From the NCBI RefSeq assembly GCF_000263195.1, contig NC_018749.1, forward strand, positions 36,313-100,312: a DNA stretch of 64,000 nt, in the 5' to 3' direction. Shown piece by piece: positions 8,942 to 15,916 of the stretch. The notes beneath the pieces were generated by a model. That model was given only the letters and a program-made list of their open reading frames with translations. It made no database searches and had not been told where the DNA came from. This stretch comes from Emticicia oligotrophica DSM 17448 (GTDB taxonomy: Bacteria > Bacteroidota > Bacteroidia > Cytophagales > Spirosomataceae). Numbering within the stretch: the first letter of the stretch is position 1; each line of letters begins with the position of its first letter. A program made the translations under genes and the position numbers.

Positions 8942-9251
8942 CGTATGCTACCCTCAATAAATCTTAAAATTTTCTATCATTGAGAACGCATTACATTTTT
9001 GTTTAAATTTGAGTTATTATCAGTTGCTTCGGAGGAGAAATCTAAAAGAAGAAAAATCGAATCTCAATTTGGTGTTTTTAGCCCTTATGCTACCCAGATT
9101 TAACTACTCAAAGAAGTGATTCTTGTGCGAACTATCATTTTGGTGAAACTTAGAAGTTATTGACATTTCTAACTTATCCCGTATATAATGTCCCGTTAGT
9201 TTTAAATAGTAGTTCCTCTGATAATAGTATTTAACCATAAACTGTATTATC
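8942..9251. other. Non-coding left flank of IS110 element, possible bridge-RNA region with a promoter
   Basis: There is no convincing ORF. The stretch contains two copies of ATGCTACCC (near 8945 and 9089) and a sigma70-like promoter: TTGACA at 9160-9165, an 18-bp spacer and TATAAT at 9184-9189. In the IS110 group the non-coding left end carries the bridge RNA that specifies donor and target; the length here (about 300 bp) would allow one. CGTATATAA occurs at 9180-9188 and again at 10637-10645 after the transposase, a possible clue to the element boundaries. If those 9-bp copies are the true ends, the left flank would be too short for a bridge RNA. Confidence 0.35.
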
Positions 9252-10613
9252 ATGGAAACAAATCAAAGTCAAACTTTCGTTAAAATGCCCGTTGTAAATC
9301 CTAATGCCGCTGGGATTGATATTGGCAGTAAATTTCATGTGGTTGCTTTAGATGGCAAAAATAGTGAGGTGAAGGAATTCGGTGTATATACCGAGAATCT
9401 TTACGAAATTGCTCAATATTTAAAAGACAATCATATTCAAACTGTTGCTATGGAAGCTACTGGCGGATACGAAAGCCCTTTAGTTGCCATATTGCAGGCA
9501 TACGATTTAAAAGTTGTGGTTACTGCTGGAGTAAATACGAAGAATTTCAAAGGTAAAAAGTCTGATGTTCAGGATTCAGTTAGAATTCAACAGTTACATT
9601 CTCTTGGCTTATTACCTTCATGTTTTGTTCCAGATAATTTTTCTATGGAATTGCGTTCATTGGTTAGATTGAGAAGAAACCTAATAGAAAATTCATCTGA
9701 TTACATTCGCAGAACACAAAAAATACTTAGAAATGCCAATATTAGATTAGATGTGGCTCTGGCACATTCAACCTCTCAATCAAGTTTGCGTATTATTGAG
9801 TCCATTATAAATGGTGAAATGGATGGAGTCAAACTAGCTCAATTGGCTGATAAAAGATGTAAAAAAAGTAAAACAGAAATTGCGAAGGCTCTTACTGGCA
9901 ATATTAAAGCAACCGACATATTTCAATTAAAACAGTGTTATCGAATTTATCAAAATTTGTTAGAGGAGTTAAAACTATTGGATTGTGAAATTGAAAAGCT
10001 ACTTAAAAGTGAGGCACAAAACAACAATATTGATTTGGTATGTGCAAAAACAAATAAAAGAGTTGATAGAAATGTCCCTAAATATCCAGTTGAAAACTAT
10101 GCCTATCAAATATTTGATGGCATTAATCTGGATACTATACCAGGGATGGGACGAGATGCTATTTTAGTGTTTTTATCAGAAATAGGTAACAGGATTGATT
10201 CTTTTCAATCAGCAAAAAGTTTTTCAAATTATTTAAGACTCACACCAAATCACCGAGTTACTGGAGGAAAAATAAAGTCAAATCACTCACAGAAAAACAA
10301 GTCATCTATGAGTGTAACTTTAAAAAGAATTGCATTAAATGTCGGTAAAATGAAAGATAATAATCCTCTAACTACCTTTTTTAATAAGATTAAAAGCAAA
10401 GTTGGTACGATGAAGGCTATTACTGCAACTGCTAATAAAATGGCACGAATAATATGGACTCTGTTTAAGAAAAATGAAGAATTCAATTTCTCGAAATTAC
10501 AACAGAAACCTATTAATAAAACCAAAGTATTGGAGCAAATGAAAAAAAAGATTTCAAATTTGAACTTAGAAAAGTCCGAATTAAGTATTTTTTTGCAAAG
10601 TATAACTACCTAA
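9252..10613 (+). CDS. IS110-family transposase (DEDD recombinase)
   Basis: The 453-residue protein has an N-terminal RuvC-like DEDD domain (first Asp in GIDIGSKFHVVAL, Glu in AMEATGGYES, later Asp in GKKSDVQDSVRI) and a C-terminal Transposase_20 domain around TIPGMGRDAILVFLSEIG and YLRLTPNHRVTGG. IS110 enzymes insert without typical terminal inverted repeats and are guided by an element-encoded RNA. The ORF looks intact. It sits between the Kiwa pair plus IS3 scar and a complete IS3 element. Its start follows the TTGACA/TATAAT promoter by about 60 bp. Confidence 0.93.
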   Translation: METNQSQTFVKMPVVNPNAAGIDIGSKFHVVALDGKNSEVKEFGVYTENLYEIAQYLKDNHIQTVAMEATGGYESPLVAILQAYDLKVVVTAGVNTKNFKGKKSDVQDSVRIQQLHSLGLLPSCFVPDNFSMELRSLVRLRRNLIENSSDYIRRTQKILRNANIRLDVALAHSTSQSSLRIIESIINGEMDGVKLAQLADKRCKKSKTEIAKALTGNIKATDIFQLKQCYRIYQNLLEELKLLDCEIEKLLKSEAQNNNIDLVCAKTNKRVDRNVPKYPVENYAYQIFDGINLDTIPGMGRDAILVFLSEIGNRIDSFQSAKSFSNYLRLTPNHRVTGGKIKSNHSQKNKSSMSVTLKRIALNVGKMKDNNPLTTFFNKIKSKVGTMKAITATANKMARIIWTLFKKNEEFNFSKLQQKPINKTKVLEQMKKKISNLNLEKSELSIFLQSITT

Positions 10614-10669
10614 TTATAAGAAAGTTATGAATAATGCGTATATAACGAGGATAGCTTGACAGTTTCGGA

Positions 10670-11665
10670 TTAAGCCGTATTTACAGGTTTTCTAATCACA
10701 TTAGAAAACCTTATTTTTTTATACGGATACCACCTAAGTCTTTGACTACCAATAGATTGATGAGCCTGCTTAGGTGTTCTGTAATCTAATGAAGCATGCG
10801 GGCGGTAATCATTATAAGTCTTGATTACTCGCTCAATTACCTCCGAAGCCTCACAAAAAGAAATAAATCCCTTCACATTAAAATCCTCTTTTAAAGTACG
10901 ATTCAGGCGTTCAGCCATCGAATTTTCATTGGGTTCGGCCGATGAACACATACTAATTTCCACATTTGAATCCCTCAATAAATCCACATATACCCATGAG
11001 CAGTACTGTACACCTCTGTCCGAATGGTGTATTAATTGTGTGGCTTTAGTGCGGGATTTTAATGCCATTTTTAGAGCTAAAACAGGCCCTTTGGCATCCA
11101 ACTTTTTTTGTATAGACCAGCCAACAATCTTTCGAGAAAAAGCATCCATAATCAATGATAAATAAGCAAAGCCACGACCACACGAAAGATAAGTCATGTC
11201 GGACACCCACAACGTTTCAGTTTCTGTTGGAATAATATCTTTCACTAAATTTGGATACTTTTTCAAGCAATGGTCAGAATTGGTTGTAACCACTCTACGA
11301 CCTTTCTTTTTGACCAATAAACCCTCTTTTTTTAGTAAATAATGTATCTTATCGCGACCCATTTTAATGAAATGGGAAGACAAAAAAGGCTTTAAAAGTT
11401 CATACAATTTAGCCGTACCAATACCTGGTATTCGCTTGCGAATAGCTAATATTTCAGCCAAAACTGCATCAAATTCAAACGAAACCTTTTCTTTCTGCTT
11501 GATAGCCGCATACCAAGCCTGACGACTAAACCCAAACAATGAACAGAGCAAACTCATACCCAGCAAGGGGTAGCGACAAGTCAGCTTTTCAACCGTTTGG
11601 GTGCGAACTTTTTTTTGATAGAAATATTCATAGTTTCTTCGGCCACATCGACCAAAGTTTCCCAA
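10670..11665 (-). CDS. IS3 transposase OrfB (DDE integrase), made by -1 frameshift from OrfA
   Basis: The frame contains the rve integrase core with the DDE triad: Asp in LWVSDMTYLS, Asp in IHHSDRGVQY and Glu in PNENSMAERLNRTLKEDF. An HTH_21-like segment precedes it. The open frame begins at 11665 but this is not a natural start. The sequence after the slip site (QKKVRTQTVEKL) is expected to be joined to OrfA through -1 frameshifting at 11608-11616. The C-terminus YDYRTPKQAH-type end (DYRTPKQAHQS) is complete. The frame overlaps the 3' end of orfA by 85 bp, as is usual in IS3. Confidence 0.92.
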   Translation of the reverse strand: MGNFGRCGRRNYEYFYQKKVRTQTVEKLTCRYPLLGMSLLCSLFGFSRQAWYAAIKQKEKVSFEFDAVLAEILAIRKRIPGIGTAKLYELLKPFLSSHFIKMGRDKIHYLLKKEGLLVKKKGRRVVTTNSDHCLKKYPNLVKDIIPTETETLWVSDMTYLSCGRGFAYLSLIMDAFSRKIVGWSIQKKLDAKGPVLALKMALKSRTKATQLIHHSDRGVQYCSWVYVDLLRDSNVEISMCSSAEPNENSMAERLNRTLKEDFNVKGFISFCEASEVIERVIKTYNDYRPHASLDYRTPKQAHQSIGSQRLRWYPYKKIRFSNVIRKPVNTA

Positions 11666-11967
11666 GCAACAGCCTTCAATTTGAAAAATTCTTTTTCTTT
11701 TTCGAGTAACTTGATTTTTGCTTCAAGTTCTTTGATTCGTGCATTCTCTGATTTCATTTTCTTAGTTTTTTTAGGTTTAAGAAGGGGTAAAACTCTATGC
11801 TTAAAATACCATCTGTTAAGATGTCGAACACGCTTAAAATCCATCTGTAAGCCAGTCTTCAATTCGGTAGAAGAGACCAGTCCAGCACGGTAACTTTCTA
11901 CTACTTTTCGTAAGTAGGGTATGAAGTTACGATTTTTTTTATTTCTTTGTAAGTACTTGATTATCAT
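11581..11967 (-). CDS. IS3 transposase OrfA (HTH and leucine zipper)
   Basis: OrfA has 128 residues: a basic N-terminus, then a helix-turn-helix region, and a C-terminal heptad zipper (ARIKELEAKIKLLEKEKEFFKLKA) used for OrfA/OrfAB multimerisation. It binds the IS ends and, when produced alone, tends to limit transposition. The start is the ATG at 11965-11967, close to the right inverted repeat. Part of this gene is duplicated as a scar at 8842-8941. Confidence 0.88.
   Translation of the reverse strand: MIIKYLQRNKKNRNFIPYLRKVVESYRAGLVSSTELKTGLQMDFKRVRHLNRWYFKHRVLPLLKPKKTKKMKSENARIKELEAKIKLLEKEKEFFKLKAVAWETLVDVAEETMNISIKKKFAPKRLKS
11608..11616 (-). promoter_or_regulatory. Programmed -1 ribosomal frameshift site (A8G)
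   Basis: On the minus strand eight A are followed by G within the orfA codons for I-K-K-K-F. This A-run plus G is a typical IS3 slippery site and lies in the orfA/orfB overlap. A -1 slip here joins OrfA to the DDE frame and gives the OrfAB transposase. Confidence 0.75.
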
Positions 11968-11990
11968 ATATTTATATTATATATGTCAAG

Positions 11991-12352
11991 TTAAATTAGT
12001 AGCATATGATATGTTTTATAATTAATCTTATGTTAAGTAACATTTATAAATGCCTGATACAATTTCAGTGTTAATCAAAATAAATAAATCATTATCAAAT
12101 TTTAAACCTTTCAAAACTCCTATTAATCATTTCAAGCTGTTGGATTACATGAGCTTCATAGGCTGTGCGTTACCTTTATTGAACTCTGACTTCTAACTTA
12201 CATTTACGCCATTAATAACTCCACGGAAATATTCAAAAACAATAGTTAATTTACACACCGAACCAAATAATAAATATCTAAATTCAATTTTGATTGATTC
12301 TAATCATTTTTAGTATTTGCATACACTATCCCGCCTATTCCATGAAAATACT
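11991..12352. other. Gap with no recognisable gene
   Basis: About 360 bp of AT-rich DNA between the IS3 right end and the cas6 remnant. Translations are broken by stops and I saw no CRISPR repeats, RNA gene or strong hairpin. It may be the decayed upstream flank of the cas locus. Confidence 0.5.
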
Positions 12353-12480
12353 ATGAGATTTGCCTTAACTCTACGACCAACTGCTGACAATCAACCATTG
12401 CTGCAATACCCCTGACTGAAGGAATCTGATGAAGAATATGCTCATTCCTTCATCAGAATGGTTATCAAGTAATAGCTTAA
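12353..12480 (+). pseudogene. cas6 remnant (N-terminal fragment, stops and internal deletion)
   Basis: The ATG at 12353 opens MRFALTLRPTADNQPLLQYP and then TGA. This matches the usual Cas6 beginning (M-R-F-x-L-T-L-x-P-T, then a NYQYPLSAWIY-like strand). After the stop the same frame continues LKESDEEYAHSF, like the next Cas6 segment before the LHxxGY motif, so a short deletion seems to have removed the LSAWIY part. Two further stops follow. Cas6 is the crRNA-processing endoribonuclease; only about 40 codons survive here. The call is reasoned from position immediately before a cas4 remnant in the same frame and from remembered family patterns. Confidence 0.55.
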
Positions 12481-12499
12481 GAATTTCAAACATTTTACG

Positions 12500-12915
12500 T
12501 TCTCCAGTTTCCTTTATCTGCATTTATGCCACCGTAAGCTATGGCTCGCCCATGCAATACTTATGGAGCATACATCGGATATTGTGGCTGAAGGGAAATT
12601 GATTGGCGACACAAGCTACCCACAAAGAGCTGACAAAAACCAAGAACTCGAAATTTCGGCCGAAGTCTTTACCGATAAGGGTTTTGTGACTTGCACCGCC
12701 AAGATTGATTTTTTTGATGCGATTCGGAGTGTGGTTTACTAAACCAAAAAATCAGCGGCCAAAGAATTGGCTCATGTGGCACAGGTGCAGTTTTATTTGT
12801 ATTTATTGCGTAATAATTGAAAAATCGGTTTTACAAGCTACTGAGATTATTTCGCTCGAAAGCTGGCCTCCTACCCTACCCAAATCAAAATGCGGTAAAC
12901 GCTCGTATTTTGATT
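12500..12915 (+). pseudogene. cas4 remnant (nonsense mutation and frameshifts)
   Basis: Reading forward, the frame gives LYLHLCHRKLWLAHAILMEH, then TSDIVAEGKLI and SYPQRADKNQELEI. This is the diagnostic N-terminal half of Cas4 (the Cys of the Fe-S cluster in CHRKLWL, then the HTSD...GKLIHE..YPQR block). KIDFFDA corresponds to the catalytic Asp strand. A TAA at 12740-12742 replaces what is normally Glu before xKKS. The frame then resumes with TKKSAAKELAHVAQ and QFYLYLLRNN, then stops and shifts. Cas4 is a RecB-like nuclease for spacer acquisition. The fragment has lost its C-terminal cysteines and cannot be functional. Confidence 0.8.
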
Positions 12916-12936
12916 TTTGCCGGAGTAACGAAGAGT

Positions 12937-12976
12937 ATTTTTTGTTTTGAAATCAAAACAAAAAAATATTATATTT
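12937..12976 (+). promoter_or_regulatory. Bacteroidota promoter with overlapping inverted repeat, driving the AAA_14 ATPase
   Basis: TTTG at 12945-12948 (-33 box) and TATATTTG at 12969-12976 (-7 box, TAnnTTTG) are 20 bp apart, and the gene starts 22 bp later. A perfect inverted repeat with 13-bp arms, TTTTTTGTTTTGA at 12937-12949 and its complement at 12952-12964, covers the -33 box. That makes it a good candidate operator. Confidence 0.6.
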
Positions 12977-12998
12977 GTATTGAACTCAAAACAATTAT

Positions 12999-14195
12999 AT
13001 GGAAAAACTATTTTCATTTCAAGACAATTTACTCCGTAATGTAAAGTCAGATTACAAAAGGTATCTTTATGATGCTATCTCTTTTAGTGAGCGTATGATT
13101 GCCATTAAAGGGATAAGAGGGGTTGGGAAAACAACCCTACTTTTGCAATATTTGAAAACCCAAAACCTCAATAAATCACTGTATGTTACGGCCGACCATC
13201 CATGGTTTTATACAAAAAATCTATTGGACACTGCTGAAGAATGGCACAAATTGGGAGGCCGACTTCTGATAATTGATGAAGTACATAAATATAAAAACTG
13301 GTCATCGGAGATGAAAAATATCTATGATGGTTTTCCTGATATGCAAATAATTTTTACAGCATCATCAGCATTAGATATTTATCGAGGAGAAGCTGATCTA
13401 AGTCGCAGAGTACTTTCTTACTCATTACATGGATTGTCATTTCGAGAGTACTTGATAATTAACAAAATAGCCCATTGCAAAACATACTCACTGAGCGATA
13501 TATTAGAGAACCATCGGGCCATTGCTGCTGAAATAATGGAGCAAATCGCATCTCCACTTGGACATTTTAAGTCATATTTGCGTCACGGATATTTACCATT
13601 TGGTACTGTAAAAGGAAACGAACAAGACTATTTGACAAGAGTTTTTCAGATAATTGATGCGTGTTTAGCTTATGATTTGGCTTTTATTAATGATTACTCG
13701 GCCGAACACCAATCAAAAATTAAAAAATTATTGGGAATTTTATCAGAAACGGTTCCGTATATCCCTAATATTTTGGAATTAGCCACTCAACTTCAAATTG
13801 GCAGAAACACTCTTTTAATGCTTTTACAGCATCTGGAGCAGGCCGCATTGATAAATTTAATCAATAAAACAGGAAAGGGCTTTTCAGCACTTCAAAAACC
13901 CGACAAGATTACCTTAGAAAATACCAACTTCTGTTATGCACTAAGTAATGTACCAGATGAAGGCTCAATGCGAGAGACCTTTTTTGTAAATCAACTTAGA
14001 AATGCAGGTAGAAATGTTGAAGTATCTGATACGGCAGATTATATAATTGATGGCAAAATAACGGTGGAAATTGGTGGAAAAAGTAAGAAAAAGAAACAAA
14101 TAAAGGCTATTGATGATGCCTTTGTTATAAAAGATAATATCGAAACAGGAATTGGAAATGTGGTTCCGCTCTGGCTTTTTGGCTTTTTATATTAA
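12999..14195 (+). CDS. AAA_14/DUF4143 family ATPase, inserted between cas4 and cas1 remnants
   Basis: The 398-residue protein has an N-terminal AAA+ P-loop domain with Walker A GIRGVGKTTLL (about 38-48) and Walker B LLIIDEVHKY (about 88-97), followed by SSALDIYRGEADLSRR as sensor region. The C-terminal half is DUF4143: a winged-helix-like segment and an end with ADYIIDGKITVEIGGK, reminiscent of a PD-(D/E)xK-type strand pair. Substrate and function of this family are not established. The gene is intact and has its own promoter, while the cas genes on both sides are ruined. This suggests later insertion or selective retention. A paralogous ATPase lies at 15917. Confidence 0.85.
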   Translation: MEKLFSFQDNLLRNVKSDYKRYLYDAISFSERMIAIKGIRGVGKTTLLLQYLKTQNLNKSLYVTADHPWFYTKNLLDTAEEWHKLGGRLLIIDEVHKYKNWSSEMKNIYDGFPDMQIIFTASSALDIYRGEADLSRRVLSYSLHGLSFREYLIINKIAHCKTYSLSDILENHRAIAAEIMEQIASPLGHFKSYLRHGYLPFGTVKGNEQDYLTRVFQIIDACLAYDLAFINDYSAEHQSKIKKLLGILSETVPYIPNILELATQLQIGRNTLLMLLQHLEQAALINLINKTGKGFSALQKPDKITLENTNFCYALSNVPDEGSMRETFFVNQLRNAGRNVEVSDTADYIIDGKITVEIGGKSKKKKQIKAIDDAFVIKDNIETGIGNVVPLWLFGFLY

Positions 14196-14224
14196 GCATA
14201 TTTAAAATTTTTCTTGATGTGAAA

Positions 14225-14544
14225 AAACTTACTATTTGTTCAATCCTAGTCGGTTAAGTCGGCAAGATAGTACGCTCAAATTTTTGCCCGTTGATGAAAA
14301 TGGCAATGAAGGGCAGGCTGTTTTTTTACCCGTTGAGAACATAGACAACATTTATTGTTTTGGCTCGCTTGATGCCAATTCGGCAATGTATAATTTTCTT
14401 GGGGAACACCATATTTCGGTGCATTTGTTTGAATAGTATGAGCATTATACGGGTTCGTTTATGCCAAAAGAATATTTATTGGAGGGCAAAATGTAGGTTG
14501 AACGAACGAAGTATTTTTTATCGAAAAATCAAAGGTTCATTATT
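14225..14544 (+). pseudogene. cas1 remnant (N-terminal part, two nonsense mutations)
   Basis: The frame reads TYYLFNPSRLSRQDSTLKF, VFLPVENIDNIYCFG, NFLGEHHISVHLFE, stop, YEHYTGSFMPKEYLLEGKM, stop, VERTKYFLSKNQRFII. This is the N-terminal domain of a type I-B-like Cas1: LPVE-D-I-D-x-I-x-x-FG, then the YY-x-x-Y-T-G-S-F-x-P-K-E block. TAG codons at 14434-14436 and 14494-14496 stand where Tyr and Gln are usual. The whole catalytic C-terminal domain is missing. The fragment is joined directly to a TonB-receptor piece at about 14545. Cas1 is the integrase for spacer acquisition; this copy is dead. Confidence 0.85.
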
Positions 14545-14545
14545 T

Positions 14546-14938
14546 GAAAATGCCGTTTCGGTTAATAGTAAAGGTTGGGTTTATTCTATTAATTATCAAA
14601 TTACGCCGACATTTAGTACGCAATTTAATCTTTCATATCTTTCGGCAAGAAATACCGCTCAGGGTGAAGATTCACGATTTTATCAACCAAATTTTTCTAT
14701 CAAAAAGTCTTTCTTAGAAAATAAATTGTCAGTTTCTGCACAATGGCAAAATGCAGCTTTAGGAAATATGAAAGTAAACGAACAAAGAATTACGACTTTG
14801 GGCTCAAATCTTTATACAACAACAAACTACATTCAAGAACGTAATATCTTATTGCTTAATCTCGCTTACAGTTTCAATAAATCAGATAAAAAGACCAAAC
14901 TGCCTTCAAGTGAGTTTGGCGAAAAAGAGTTTTAAATG
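14546..14938 (+). pseudogene. 3' fragment of a TonB-dependent receptor-like beta-barrel gene
   Basis: About 130 codons encode alternating hydrophobic strands typical of an outer-membrane barrel (WVYSINYQITPTF, FNLSYLSARN, LSVSAQWQNA, NILLLNLAYSF) and end with SSEFGEKEF and a stop. This is the usual C-terminus of the OMP_b-brl_3 / TonB-receptor family in Bacteroidota. The N-terminal plug, most of the barrel and any start codon are missing. The open frame continues upstream only because it runs out of frame through the cas1 remnant. It is a recombination scar, perhaps the tail of a receptor once linked to the sugar locus. Confidence 0.7.
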
Positions 14939-14974
14939 ATTTCAAGGTCAAAAATTCTCAATTAATACGCACCG

Positions 14975-14990
14975 CTGAAATTAATTTCAG
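14975..14990. repeat. 16-bp perfect palindrome
   Basis: CTGAAATTAATTTCAG reads identically on both strands. It lies in the gap between the receptor fragment and the transaldolase scrap. It may be an operator left from the lost genes or chance; no partner copy was noticed. Confidence 0.3.
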
Positions 14991-15016
14991 AATTAACTTA
15001 TAAAAGGTTGCTTGAC

Positions 15017-15055
15017 AATAAAATCCTTCATTAGCCATTAATGAAAGATTTTATT
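15017..15055 (-). terminator. Hairpin terminator at the end of the araD-side transcript
   Basis: AATAAAATC-c-TTCATTA, a 5-base loop, then TAATGAA-a-GATTTTATT: two arms of 9 and 7 paired bases with a single mismatch. On the minus strand the 3' arm ends in a T-rich tract. It lies downstream of araD and of the transaldolase scrap, so it should end that transcript. Confidence 0.55.
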
Positions 15056-15129
15056 ACACCATCCAAAACGCCTAAATCGTTGGCTTCTTTGATTTCGGCT
15101 AAATTTGCAGTATCAATAAAAAATTTCAT
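15031..15129 (-). pseudogene. Transaldolase (Fsa/TalC-like) N-terminal fragment
   Basis: The minus strand encodes [20 protein letters not shown] then VLDGVIKS and stops after 32 codons. This is the well-known N-terminus of small transaldolases (MKFFIDTAN, then GxxDGVTTNP). The rest of the ~215-residue gene is gone. A transaldolase next to araBAD is common in Bacteroidota because ribulose-derived pentose phosphates feed it, so this is a truncated ara operon member cut by the rearrangement that brought the receptor and cas fragments. Confidence 0.8.
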
Positions 15130-15153
15130 CTTATAGAATTTTAGTAGATTTGT

Positions 15154-15858
15154 TTAACATCCTTGTCCATAATAAGCATTTTTGCCGTGCTTACGATCGT
15201 AATGTTTCATTCGTAAAGTATCCTTAATTCTTGGCGTATTCGGATTTATTTGAAGTGTTAGCATTGCTATTCGGGCAATTTCCTCTAGAACCGCCGCATT
15301 ATATACCGATTTTTCAGCATTTTTCCCCCAAGTAAATGGCCCATGATTTTGCAGTAAAACCATTTCTACTTCTTTATGTGATAGATTTTTTTCGGCAAAA
15401 CAATCGAAAATTTGATTTCCTGTTTCAAATTCATAATCACCTTGAATCATCGCATCAGTCAGTACTGAAGCACAGGGAATATCTTGGTGCGTGTGGTCGG
15501 CGTGGGTTGTCCCAAAAATTGGAATATCTAAACCCGCTTGTGCCCAAGCCACGGCGTAAGTGCTATGCGTATGCGTAATTCCTCCGATATCTTCCCAGTT
15601 TTTATAAAGTTGTGCGTGCGTTTTTGTATCTGAAGATGGTCGCATTTTTCCTTCCACAACTTTCGCTTCATAATCCATGATTACGATGTCTTCGGGCTTG
15701 AGTTGTTCATAAGGAACACCACTAGGTTTAATAGCAAATATTGCTTTGTTTCTATCAACGGCACTGACATTCCCAAAGGTAAAAAGCACTAAGCCTAATT
15801 TTGGAAGCATCATATTAGCTTCGAAACATTCTTCTTTTAATGATTTAAATGTATTCAT
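15154..15858 (-). CDS. araD: L-ribulose-5-phosphate 4-epimerase AraD
   Basis: The 234-residue protein belongs to the class II aldolase/epimerase fold and converts L-ribulose-5-phosphate to D-xylulose-5-phosphate in the cytoplasm, the last step of arabinose breakdown. Visible motifs are FTFGNVSAVDR, the phosphate-binding IKPSGVPYEQL, and the zinc ligands in THTHSTYAVAWAQ and THADHTHQ. I chose the ATG at 15856-15858 because MNTFKSLKEE is the family start; the open frame extends further upstream but into the neighbouring gene. An oppositely oriented ATPase gene now separates it from araA, so it may need its own promoter. Only 58 bp lie between the two divergent start codons. Confidence 0.95.
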   Translation of the reverse strand: MNTFKSLKEECFEANMMLPKLGLVLFTFGNVSAVDRNKAIFAIKPSGVPYEQLKPEDIVIMDYEAKVVEGKMRPSSDTKTHAQLYKNWEDIGGITHTHSTYAVAWAQAGLDIPIFGTTHADHTHQDIPCASVLTDAMIQGDYEFETGNQIFDCFAEKNLSHKEVEMVLLQNHGPFTWGKNAEKSVYNAAVLEEIARIAMLTLQINPNTPRIKDTLRMKHYDRKHGKNAYYGQGC

Positions 15859-15883
15859 TTTACACTTCCTTAATAAATTTATG

Positions 15884-15891
15884 TAATTTTG
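15884..15891 (+). promoter_or_regulatory. TAnnTTTG -7 promoter element for the second AAA_14 ATPase
   Basis: TAATTTTG lies 25 bp before the ATG at 15917, within the short divergent gap shared with araD. It matches the Bacteroidota -7 consensus; the -33 box is not clear. Confidence 0.4.
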
Positions 15892-15916
15892 AATTTCAAT
15901 TTCAATTTTGCATAAA

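Larger units (their letters stand above)
10655..11990 (-). mobile_element. Complete IS3-family insertion sequence (orfA/orfB)
   Basis: Two overlapping transposase frames on the minus strand are bounded by short terminal inverted repeats: CTTGACA at 10655-10661 and TGTCAAG at 11984-11990. Total length about 1.3 kb fits IS3. I did not find a matching 3-5 bp target duplication outside these ends, so a flanking rearrangement is possible. A scar of the same element lies at 8842-8941. Confidence 0.75.

Noticed and set aside
10647..11998. Target-site duplication around the IS3 element
   Set aside because: The 3-5 bp outside the two CTTGACA ends do not match, so I cannot claim a duplication.
12426..12456. 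CTGATGAAG/CTTCATCAG hairpin as terminator or CRISPR repeat
   Set aside because: It falls inside the cas6 remnant coding sequence, has no T-run and no second copy.
11991..14990. CRISPR array beside the cas remnants
   Set aside because: I looked for evenly spaced 28-37 bp repeats around the fragments and found none.
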